Assembly (NCBI GenBank): GCA_964615305.1
Contig: CAZTNA010000012.1
Span: 1 to 64,000 of the forward strand
DNA from: Bog-950 sp964615305
GTDB lineage: Bacteria; Bacteroidota; Bacteroidia; Chitinophagales; LD1
Direction: 5' to 3'
DNA: 64,000 nt
A model generated the notes under the pieces. The model had not been told where the DNA came from, did no database searches, and was given only the letters and a program-made list of their open reading frames with translations. The position numbers and the translations under genes are program-made. Of the stretch, positions 36,714-43,247 are shown in pieces; the stretch's first letter is position 1; each line of letters opens with the position of its first letter.

Positions 36714-36998
36714 ATGCAAAACATTTTATTAAGTCCCATTTCGCTGGACGAACTGGAAACAAGACTTGTTTCGAGATTCAAAAGTGAATTACTCTCCACA
36801 GCTCCGCAAACCTCAAAAGAAACGGAGGACGAATTTCTAACAGCGAAACAGGTTTCTAAACTGTTAGGGGTTTCTCTTGTAACTCTCCACAAATGGAAAA
36901 AGGAGGACAAGATTAAGTTTCACCGTTTCGGAACGCGAATAAGATTTAAACGGAGCGAAATTCTTAACACCGAAAAATTCAGGAGGACTGCCAAATGA
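36714..36998 (+). CDS. Excisionase/MerR-like helix-turn-helix protein
   Basis: The 94-residue product has an N-terminal helix and a C-terminal HTH_17-type domain. FLTAKQVSKLLGVSLVTLHKWKKEDKIKF is the typical pattern of excisionase-family DNA-binding proteins (helix, turn and recognition helix; read here in two parts around LGVS), followed by a wing HRFGTRIRFKRSEIL. It could be the element's Xis or a copy-number/replication regulator. Its stop overlaps the next start by 4 nt (ATGA), indicating coupled translation. Confidence 0.8.
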   Translation: MQNILLSPISLDELETRLVSRFKSELLSTAPQTSKETEDEFLTAKQVSKLLGVSLVTLHKWKKEDKIKFHRFGTRIRFKRSEILNTEKFRRTAK

Positions 36999-37399
36999 GA
37001 ACCTTTCCTGAATATCAGAAACACATTTACAAGGTGAATGAGGTTTCACACTACTTTGAAAAAATACTTGCTCCGGTTGGTTTTATCAAACTGCCAAACG
37101 AATTAAAGTTAGAACCTCCGCAAAGAGGCGACTACAAAAACAACGGAGTGAAATTCATTTTAAGGGGGCGAATAGTAAACGGCAAATATTCGTTTCTCAC
37201 AGGACTGAAAGAAACAGGTTTCGACCGTTGTTTTTATGGCGATGACTTTCACCCGAAAGAAAAAGTGAAAAACAGTTTTTGCCTTTTCTGTTTCAATCAC
37301 ACCTCCTCCGAAATAACGGTTTACTATTTCAATCACTTCTCACTATTCCCAAAACAGAGAGAAAGTTTTATCACTCAATTCTTAAATGAGGTTTTATGA
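36995..37399 (+). CDS. Unassigned small element protein
   Basis: A 134-residue basic protein with several aromatic residues and two nearby cysteines (SFCLFCFN). I do not recognise it. It has no signal peptide or TM helix, so it is not an obvious phage coat or membrane protein. It overlaps the HTH gene by 4 nt and precedes the Rep gene, so it probably belongs to the replication or regulation unit. Coding is supported by the overlap and the lack of any better frame. Confidence 0.6.
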   Translation: MRTFPEYQKHIYKVNEVSHYFEKILAPVGFIKLPNELKLEPPQRGDYKNNGVKFILRGRIVNGKYSFLTGLKETGFDRCFYGDDFHPKEKVKNSFCLFCFNHTSSEITVYYFNHFSLFPKQRESFITQFLNEVL

Positions 37400-37472
37400 G
37401 AGTGAAACGAAAATTAAGAGGTGTGTTAGTGGCAAGTGTAAACCGATTCGGAGAGCTAACCCTAAAAGAAAA

Positions 37473-37491
37473 GGGAGGCGCGAAACCTCCC
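37473..37491. other. GC-rich hairpin upstream of rep, candidate nick/origin or attenuator
   Basis: GGGAGG-CGCGAAA-CCTCCC is a 6-bp GC-rich stem with a 7-nt loop in otherwise AT-rich element DNA, 36 nt upstream of the preferred rep start. Rolling-circle initiators often act at hairpins, but nothing identifies a nick sequence here. There is no T-run after it, so a terminator role is unlikely. Confidence 0.4.
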
Positions 37492-37526
37492 CTTGTTCAA
37501 AAATCAATTCACAGGGCGAACTGCAA

Positions 37527-38390
37527 ATGATTGACGGTGTAAAGATAGAAATTTACAGTGAGCAACTTTGCCGGCAGTTGTTGAATAACCCTATGCTCAA
37601 ATTCTTAACACCAGTAGAGGAGAACACCGGAGAGATTCATTTTCCGAAACGAACCGTTTTCAAACATTTGTATTTTTCTATTTACCAGTCCCACCGTATT
37701 GAGATTAGAGGGAGTTTGCATAAATACTGGAGAGAGGAAAATTTTTCTGATTTCAGTTTCTCCGACCTCAAAGAATGTTTGAATGATTTACAGGAGCGAT
37801 TCAATATTGATTTAGCAAAGGCGCGAATTTCAAAGGTAGAGTTTGGTGTAAATGTTTCACCGTTGTTTAACCCTTATGAGTTTTGCGAGAATCTGATTGT
37901 GTATAGGGGTAAAAGTTTTGACCGAATGAAAACACGCAACGGAAAACCGAACATAGGTTTCGAGTGTGGGTTGAATCAATACTCCGTAAAGATTTACGAT
38001 AAGGGGAAACAGTATTTAAAAACTGAAAACATTTTAAGAGTAGAGATTCCAGTTTGCCGAATGGCGTATTTATCGAAGTTAGGAATTAAGACTTTAGCAG
38101 ACCTGAAAGAAAAAACAATTTTAAAGGCATTAGGGCGCGTTTTACTGGAGTGTTACTCAAACGTAGTGGTGAATGATGACACCGTCCGAAAGGCGCGTTT
38201 AACGGCAAATGAGAAAAGAATTTACAGTTTGTGTTCAAACCCAAAGGAGTGGGAACGGTTTAACCGTAAACACCGTTACAAACGAAAGAAACAGTTTGAG
38301 CGAATTGTGTCGAAGTATAGCGAACGGAACTGGAAACAGGAAACCGCGAAAATGATTTCTGATAAATGGGGCGCGTTACTCAATATGTAA
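37527..38390 (+). CDS. Rolling-circle replication initiator, filamentous phage gene II/X-like
   Basis: From ATG 37527 (MIDGVKIEIYSEQL) the product is 287 residues. Its layout follows M13-type gene II protein: MID start with beta strand, FSIYQSHRIEIRGSLHKYW, the ISKVEFGVNVSP strand, QYSVKIYDKGKQY, and then ILRVEIPVCRMAYLSKLGI, which corresponds to the FEARIKTRYLKSFGL region of gpII. These proteins nick the viral origin and begin rolling-circle replication. An open frame reaches back to 37386, but its basic, Arg-rich residues do not fit the family. The match is from memory of the family, not a search. Confidence 0.62.
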   Translation: MIDGVKIEIYSEQLCRQLLNNPMLKFLTPVEENTGEIHFPKRTVFKHLYFSIYQSHRIEIRGSLHKYWREENFSDFSFSDLKECLNDLQERFNIDLAKARISKVEFGVNVSPLFNPYEFCENLIVYRGKSFDRMKTRNGKPNIGFECGLNQYSVKIYDKGKQYLKTENILRVEIPVCRMAYLSKLGIKTLADLKEKTILKALGRVLLECYSNVVVNDDTVRKARLTANEKRIYSLCSNPKEWERFNRKHRYKRKKQFERIVSKYSERNWKQETAKMISDKWGALLNM

Positions 38391-38476
38391 AAGTGGGGAC
38401 GTTTTTACCAACAAATGAAAAACAACAAGTGGGGACGTTTTAACCTTGATAAACGGTAAATTTGTCCCCTGTTATC
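38390..38476. repeat. Iteron-like repeats after rep, candidate origin region
   Basis: AAGTGGGGACGTTTT occurs at 38390 and again at 38426, each followed by a (T/A)ACC; a reverse partial copy (TTGTCCCC) lies at 38461-38468. A TGATAA/TTATCA inverted pair (38445-38450 and 38471-38476) flanks the last part. The spacing and short length suit an origin or Rep-binding site. There is no gene in this 139-bp gap. Confidence 0.5.
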
Positions 38477-38529
38477 AGTTTCTAAAATAGATTGAAATAG
38501 AAATTTGTTTTGGCAATAAATGGCAACAA

Positions 38530-38844
38530 ATGGCAAAAGGCAAAAAGACCGGAGGGAGGAGTAAAGGAACTCCGAATGAAGTAACTAAAGATATGAGGGA
38601 AAGAATCTCAAACTTTCTTTCTGATAACTGGAGTTTGATTGAATCAGATTTCAAAAAGTTAGAGCCGAAAGAGAGGTTAATGTTTTATGAAAAGTTAATG
38701 AGTTACGGACTGCCTAAACTCCAAAGTATAGGAATTGCAAGTGTGGTGGGCGAGAAAGAATTGAGTTTACCCTCATGGATGAGGAGTGAACCCGAACAAA
38801 AACCGACTATAAAACTACCTGGCGGAACAGTTATAGAAATCTGA
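38530..38844 (+). CDS. Small DNA-binding-like element protein (phage KGTPNxVTK family)
   Basis: The 104-residue product starts MAKGKKTGGRSKGTPNEVTKDMRERI, a basic N-terminus seen in many Bacteroidota phage and plasmid proteins that look like small terminase-like/DNA-binding proteins. LEPKERLMFYEKLMSYGLPKLQ follows, then a Pro-rich tail ending KLPGGTVIEI. Function unknown. It is the last gene before the right repeats. ATG 38530 is preceded by a nearby in-frame-free ATG-rich stretch, so the start is plausible but not certain. Confidence 0.6.
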   Translation: MAKGKKTGGRSKGTPNEVTKDMRERISNFLSDNWSLIESDFKKLEPKERLMFYEKLMSYGLPKLQSIGIASVVGEKELSLPSWMRSEPEQKPTIKLPGGTVIEI

Positions 38845-38866
38845 TTTCAGAGGGGGGAAAAGAGGG

Positions 38867-38895
38867 AAAGGTGTCCCAAATGGTGTCCCAAAGAA
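38867..38895. repeat. Right internal repeat, candidate integrase arm sites
   Basis: Exact 29-bp copy of 34405-34433 with two GGTGTCCCAA units, seven bp inside the right 61-bp repeat. Confidence 0.7.
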
Positions 38896-38902
38896 GAAAC
38901 TA

Positions 38903-38963
38903 AAACCCCTATTTTCAGAGGAGAAAATAGGGGTTTATTTGTGGTTTGGGAGGGAATTGAACC
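38903..38963. repeat. Right attachment repeat (attR) including the tRNA-Phe terminator
   Basis: Matches 34237-34297 (60/61). It contains an inverted repeat (AAACCCCTATTTTC and its complement around AGAGGAG) that forms the tRNA-Phe terminator on the minus strand, with T-rich flank, and the last bases of the tRNA. The base change at the left copy weakens that hairpin by one pair. Confidence 0.88.
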
Positions 38964-39014
38964 CCCGACACAAGGATTTTCAGTCCTTTGCTCTACCAAC
39001 TGAGCTACCAAACC
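38942..39014 (-). tRNA. tRNA-Phe (anticodon GAA), element integration target
   Basis: A complete 73-nt cloverleaf without encoded CCA: acceptor GGTTTGG/CCAAACC, D arm GCTC-GAGC, anticodon arm AAGGA-CTGAAAA-TCCTT with GAA at 34-36, and T arm GGGGTTCAATTCCCTC. Its 3' part is inside the element's right repeat, so integration preserved a working gene. Confidence 0.97.
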
Positions 39015-39074
39015 ATGGGTTCTTTTGTAAGGGACGGCAAAAATATAATTCTATCACAGTTCACCAACCTTAGA

Positions 39075-40046
39075 TTAACTGGCATCAAGAATTTTTATCG
39101 AAAAAACTCTTCGTTCCTTGTTAATTAGTTTGGCGTCCCGTAGCCAGGGGTTCAGCATTTTTATATGCTTATACTTCAAGTTGTAGCCTGCGGCAAAATC
39201 AGCAATATTTTTTATTGAAGAGTCTACCCGCACGGTTTCATATTTATAGGGTTGATACAATTCTTCATCACGCACATCGAACCCCGCCCTTTGTGGATTG
39301 CTGAAAATTATCTTCATAGCCAGCATCCTGAAAATATAGCGTGATGTTTCAGGATTAAAAAACATATCGTAATAATTGTTCGTTTTTTGGTCATTAATAC
39401 GGTTAGCCATACCTGCCATACCCATATTATATGAAGCCGCAGCGGTTGTCCAGCTACCAAAACTTGCTTTTGCCTCTGTAAGATATTTACAGGCAGCCAC
39501 CGTTGATTTTTCATAGTTATAGCGCTCGTCCACTTCATCGTTTACTGCCAAGCCATAGCCCTTAGCTGTTTCTTTTAAAAATTGCCAAAAACCAACAGCT
39601 CCTGAAGGGGAGGCATCATTCCTAAAGCCACTCTCTATCAGTGCAAGGTACTTGAAATCGGCAGGCACATTATTCTCTGCCAGTATTTTTTCAATGTCAG
39701 GAAAATAGCGGTTCGCCATTTTCATACTCATTAAAGTGTTTGAGTGCCAGTACGTATTGAGTTGCAGCTCGCGCTCTAAGCGCTCCCGCACCTCTGGGTC
39801 TTGCAGCGGCACTTGCTCACCGGCAAAAAACAGCTCGCCTTTAACCGTAACAGGGCGCACACCCTGTGTAGTGTCGTTAGGGCCTATCCAAATCAGGTTA
39901 GAGCAATCATTTGTAGTTGCCTTAAAAATATTCACTTGGTTTAATACAAAATAGTTGTACCGTGCCAGCAATGTGGCTGACACAAAGCCTAGTGCCAGGC
40001 ACAAAACCACTGCAACAGGAACCCAGTATTTTTTCTCGCTTATCAT
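39075..40046 (-). CDS. Membrane-anchored lytic transglycosylase, SLT domain
   Basis: From ATG 40046 the product is 323 residues. An N-terminal TM anchor (about 8-32) leads to a periplasmic region, then an SLT/MltD-like domain with catalytic Glu E138 in ALIESGFRNDASPSGAVGFWQF (split motif ESGF... GxxxFW), and the AAASYNMG active-site Tyr block. The C-terminal 70 residues resemble a LysM-type peptidoglycan-binding fold (NIADFAAGYNLKYKHIKMLNPWL). It cleaves the MurNAc-GlcNAc bond with 1,6-anhydro product. An upstream in-frame start at 40097 would overlap the DUF2480 gene, so I prefer 40046 (7-nt gap). Confidence 0.88.
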   Translation of the reverse strand: MISEKKYWVPVAVVLCLALGFVSATLLARYNYFVLNQVNIFKATTNDCSNLIWIGPNDTTQGVRPVTVKGELFFAGEQVPLQDPEVRERLERELQLNTYWHSNTLMSMKMANRYFPDIEKILAENNVPADFKYLALIESGFRNDASPSGAVGFWQFLKETAKGYGLAVNDEVDERYNYEKSTVAACKYLTEAKASFGSWTTAAASYNMGMAGMANRINDQKTNNYYDMFFNPETSRYIFRMLAMKIIFSNPQRAGFDVRDEELYQPYKYETVRVDSSIKNIADFAAGYNLKYKHIKMLNPWLRDAKLINKERRVFSIKILDAS

Positions 40047-40053
40047 TCTGCTG

Positions 40054-40569
40054 TTACTTCTTTTTATAAACCGGAACCGATGAACACGCATCGCCATACA
40101 TCAACGAGCGAACCACACTGGTTAGTTGTTGGGTAATTTGTGCAAATGCTGCTTCGGGTATAGGTCGGTTAGCACAACCTTTTACAATAACGGCTTTATC
40201 CTTAAAATGGTGCATATCAAGAGCCGCAATTTTTCTATAAAGAAAAATTTCAGCTGCGTGGTTAGGATGAGCACAGGCAATATCTATTGCATACGGTGCC
40301 AGCGAAGTGCTTAGCAACATATAAGCCCACACAGGTATAATGGCATTTGCCGAAGAATAAACCGTTACAAATTTTCCGGTGTATTGGCTCCATTCGGTTT
40401 GTTTGATGGCTTCACGGAAGTCAGCTTCGCGGAGTATCAACTCTTTAAACAGATATTGTTTCAAATCAATAGCTATTATTTCTTCCTGCTTCGGAAAAAA
40501 ATCCTCCAGCTCAATGGTTATTAGACCACTCTGCTCTACTCTATTTACTATCGGTTGTATTTCCTGCAT
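40054..40569 (-). CDS. DUF2480 family protein
   Basis: A 171-residue protein with the DUF2480 pattern: NRVEQSGLITIELEDFFP near the N-terminus, FKELILREADFREAIKQT, and a C-terminal block with YRKIAALDMHHFKDKAVIVKGC. No catalytic motif is recognised, though KGCANRPIP has a conserved Cys. The family is restricted to Bacteroidota and has no established function. It precedes the lytic transglycosylase by 7 nt and shares its strand, so the two are probably co-transcribed. Confidence 0.85.
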   Translation of the reverse strand: MQEIQPIVNRVEQSGLITIELEDFFPKQEEIIAIDLKQYLFKELILREADFREAIKQTEWSQYTGKFVTVYSSANAIIPVWAYMLLSTSLAPYAIDIACAHPNHAAEIFLYRKIAALDMHHFKDKAVIVKGCANRPIPEAAFAQITQQLTSVVRSLMYGDACSSVPVYKKK

Positions 40570-40610
40570 AAGCCAAAGCTAAGCAACAAAATTTTTCCTT
40601 GTGTTATTAA

Positions 40611-40643
40611 AACAAAACAGCCCCGTTGTTGGCGGGACTGTTT
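40611..40643 (-). terminator. Terminator of the PpiD-like gene
   Basis: AAACAG-CCCCG pairs with CGGG-ACTGTTT (one mismatch) around a TTGTTGG loop. On the minus strand TTTTGTTTT follows. It lies 21 nt past the stop of the gene at 40665. Confidence 0.75.
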
Positions 40644-40664
40644 CGAAATTCATTTCCGTTTTTA

Positions 40665-42800
40665 TCAGAAGAATTCAGAACGGTCGTCCGTAATATCCGC
40701 CAGTTTTTTCTGCACCTCTTGCGCCATGCGGGCCTTATTTTGCAGCTGCTGTTTTATCTGGAAAGCATACATGCTATAGTCAGTTTGCTTGGCTGGCTCC
40801 TGCACGTTTACAGATTGCACTACAAAAACACCTGAAGCACCTTCTACCGGTTTCGACAATTTACCTTTGGCTGTACTAAATGCAGCAGCGGCTACATTTG
40901 GCTCGTACAACGAATTGAATGAAGGGTTAGCAAACGAAACTCTGTCTGCCTGAAAAACTCCTTTACCTACTTTTTCTCCCAATGCATCAATAGAAGCGGC
41001 ACCGGCATCGGCCAGCTTCTTAGAAAGCATTTCGAATTTCTTTTGCTGAACCACAAACGGCTTAATAGCGTCTTTCACAGATTCTACATCCGGTGTTCCT
41101 TCTGCACGAACCTGTTCCAATAAAGCTACTACGTGTTTTTTGTCAACGGTAAAGATAGATGACACATCACCCTTCTTTGCTTTGAAAGCCCACTTTACTA
41201 ATTCGCGGGCACTGCCCAAGCCCTGCACAGTGAAATCTTCCTTACGTACCGCTTCAATGTTTTTTGCGTTCAGTTTTTTACCTGCCTCCTTAAATTTCGC
41301 TTCGCTTTGATTGTCGGCAGCAAAGGTGGTAGCATTACCGTAAATATTTCTCTCCGTTTCAGGGCTTGGAATAATTTCCTTGCTCAGGTAACTCATCTGC
41401 ACAGCGGGTTTGTTGGCTTTATCTTCCACTACCTGCACAAGGTGTATGGCGTTTTCTGCCTGCACCGGCACTCGGTAAATTTTTCCTTTCACAGCACGGT
41501 AAAAAATCAAATCGTTGTATGCTTTTTCTTTTTCGCCTTGCTTTACCCAGCCAATATCGCCACCGCGCATTTTGCTCATTGGGTCATCAGAAAACTGAAC
41601 AGCCGCCAAGCCAAAATCCTGTTTCAATGTGTCAACTAATTTCATGATGCTGTCCACCAGTTTAAATTTAACGGCAGCAGCTTCCTGAGTGGTTACACCT
41701 TCGAAAGAAATTTTGATGTCGCGCACATGCACTGAATCAGAAATGTTTTTGCGCGCGCTGATTTTTGCCAGCTTAAACGATTTACCATCTAAATAAGGAC
41801 CAACTATTGAACCTACAGGCAAAGCGAAGAATGAATCTTTTACAGAAGCAAAGATTTTGTCTTTATCGAAAAACGCTTCATCGAAAGGTGTTTCAGAAAA
41901 CAGCTTTACAAAAACCGAATCTTCTGATGGAGTAGTTCCTTTGGCAAACTCGGCACGTTTGTCTTCCAAATCCTGAATGGTTCTTGCAGAATCAGCAGCA
42001 GAAGCAGCAATATCGAAAGTTACATACGATAGCTTACGCGTTTCTTCAATCTGTTTAAACTTAGCTGCGTTTTCGTTCAGGTATTTCTTGAAATCTTCGT
42101 CAGTAGTTTTTACGTCTGAATCGTTGATATCGCTGTAAGGTAATTGCACATATTTAAAATCTACGGTGCGGCTTTGGTCGTTGTAAGTCATTTCACCCAA
42201 CCAAGATGGCGCATAAAAACCTTTGCTGATAAGGTTGTTGTATTTCGATTGAAACTGGTTTTGCTTCAACAATGTTTCGAAACGCAGCCACTGCTTACGC
42301 ACTGTGCCGGGCTCCACGCCTTGTGGGTCCTGATCTAAGCGCTGCAAATACAATTTTACCTGTGCCGGGTCAAACTGACCGGTTTGAGGGTTTTTAAACT
42401 GCTGGTCGTTGCGGATATACTGTGAAGCATTTTCTCCGGTTACCAGTTCGTTCATTTCTTCGGGTGTTACACCAATACCCAACTTTGCATAGAGCTTATT
42501 GAAGATGATGTCGTTCACCATTTCGTCCCAGGTTTGGGTGCGCAGGTAGTTGCGTTGGTCATCGCCCATGGGCTGACCGCGCATCTGATCTTCGGCATTC
42601 TTTAAATTCTCTTCGTATTTTTTGGTGAAGTCGTTGTACGAAATTTTTTCCCCGTTTACTTTTCCTACATCTTCTTTACGCCCCCTCAACATGCTTCCTT
42701 GCGAGTTGGTAGCATCCATTATCAGGAACCCTACTATTGAAAGACCAATTAAAAATATCAGCAAGCCCGAACGCTGACGAATTTTACCTATTACTGCCAT
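40665..42800 (-). CDS. PpiD/SurA-type periplasmic peptidylprolyl isomerase
   Basis: A 711-residue inner-membrane-anchored foldase. One TM helix (about 13-30) precedes a SurA_N-3-like chaperone domain (KVNGEKISYNDFTKKYEENL, about 45-220). A rotamase/parvulin domain follows near 345-460, with FSDDPMSKMRGGDIGWVKQGE typical of the parvulin core, and a second partial PPIase-like region follows. It helps outer-membrane and periplasmic proteins to fold. It is followed by its own terminator. Upstream starts a gap with short AT-rich repeats; the N-terminus MAVIGKIRQRSGLL matches the family. Confidence 0.88.
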   Translation of the reverse strand: MAVIGKIRQRSGLLIFLIGLSIVGFLIMDATNSQGSMLRGRKEDVGKVNGEKISYNDFTKKYEENLKNAEDQMRGQPMGDDQRNYLRTQTWDEMVNDIIFNKLYAKLGIGVTPEEMNELVTGENASQYIRNDQQFKNPQTGQFDPAQVKLYLQRLDQDPQGVEPGTVRKQWLRFETLLKQNQFQSKYNNLISKGFYAPSWLGEMTYNDQSRTVDFKYVQLPYSDINDSDVKTTDEDFKKYLNENAAKFKQIEETRKLSYVTFDIAASAADSARTIQDLEDKRAEFAKGTTPSEDSVFVKLFSETPFDEAFFDKDKIFASVKDSFFALPVGSIVGPYLDGKSFKLAKISARKNISDSVHVRDIKISFEGVTTQEAAAVKFKLVDSIMKLVDTLKQDFGLAAVQFSDDPMSKMRGGDIGWVKQGEKEKAYNDLIFYRAVKGKIYRVPVQAENAIHLVQVVEDKANKPAVQMSYLSKEIIPSPETERNIYGNATTFAADNQSEAKFKEAGKKLNAKNIEAVRKEDFTVQGLGSARELVKWAFKAKKGDVSSIFTVDKKHVVALLEQVRAEGTPDVESVKDAIKPFVVQQKKFEMLSKKLADAGAASIDALGEKVGKGVFQADRVSFANPSFNSLYEPNVAAAAFSTAKGKLSKPVEGASGVFVVQSVNVQEPAKQTDYSMYAFQIKQQLQNKARMAQEVQKKLADITDDRSEFF

Positions 42801-43109
42801 TGAATTTAGATATTAGATTTTAGACATTAGATTTTAGATGAAATACACCTACCCTTTTTCGAGGGGACGGCAAATAAAAGCGAAAATGTGGAAAAAGGAA
42901 ACGCGGGTTTTGATAGGGAGAAGGCCTGTTTACCGCACCGGTTCTTTTTGCATTTTCAACAATGGCTTAGCTTTGAGGCCTAAGACCTTTGCTTATTTGA
43001 AAGTTAGAAGTATCTGCCTGGCTGTGTTATGGAGATATGCGCTGCGGTAACACTTCGAACAGAGGGGCAAGCACAAGCAACAATACTGCGCTTGGTTTGT
43101 GCTGAACTG

Positions 43110-43139
43110 CCGCAGGGTCCCGAGGCGGAGACCCTGCGG
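43110..43139. repeat. Strong GC-rich hairpin, REP-like
   Basis: CCGCAGGGTC pairs perfectly with GACCCTGCGG around a 10-nt loop (CCGAGGCGGA). The base composition contrasts with the AT-rich surroundings and no T-run follows, so it is not a terminator. It looks like a dispersed palindromic element, although only one copy is present here. Confidence 0.6.
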
Positions 43140-43191
43140 GGACGAAAGTAAGAGACCTCGGATTATTGGAGAGTTCTATTGTTTTGGTTAC

Positions 43192-43224
43192 AAAAAAGCC
43201 CCTCGCTATGTAGGGCTGTTTTTT
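43192..43224. terminator. Terminator downstream of the efflux operon
   Basis: AGCCC (43197-43201) pairs with GGGCT (43213-43217) around an 11-nt loop, with A6 on one side and T6 on the other, so it can end transcription in both directions. It lies 24 nt past the TolC-like stop. Confidence 0.7.
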
Positions 43225-43247
43225 ATGTGCCGCCAAAGTATGCCGAC

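Larger units (their letters stand above)
34237..38963. mobile_element. 4.7-kb integrative element in the tRNA-Phe 3' end
   Basis: Two 61-bp direct repeats (34237-34297 and 38903-38963; one mismatch, C34246 versus T38912) enclose a tyrosine integrase, an HTH/excisionase-like gene, a filamentous-phage-type Rep and three unassigned genes, all on the plus strand. The repeats span the terminator and last bases of tRNA-Phe. The right copy completes an intact tRNA, while the left copy is the displaced original end. Genes inside use many AGA/AGG Arg codons and are A-rich compared with flanking genes. No transfer, coat or Zot-like gene is visible. Confidence 0.88.
42801..43247. other. 447-bp intergenic region between PpiD-like and TolC-like genes
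   Basis: No gene is supported here; short open frames on both strands lack family resemblance. It holds tandem ATTAGATTTTAGA(C/T) units (42811-42838), a strong GC-rich hairpin (43110-43139) and a terminator (43192-43224). Its left end must contain the promoter of the PpiD-like gene. Confidence 0.6.

Noticed and set aside
37386..37526. Longer N-terminus or separate small gene ahead of rep
   Set aside because: The residues are basic and unlike gene II/X proteins, and the segment contains the GC-rich hairpin; the ATG at 37527 fits the family start.
34187..38963. CRISPR array or toxin-antitoxin pair in the element
   Set aside because: Only pairs of repeats at element ends and around rep are present, not a regular array; none of the small proteins shows a toxin or antitoxin fold pattern that I recognise.
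43027..43236. 69-codon open frame in the gap before the TolC-like gene
   Set aside because: It spans a strong hairpin and a terminator and has no family-like features; noncoding interpretation fits better.
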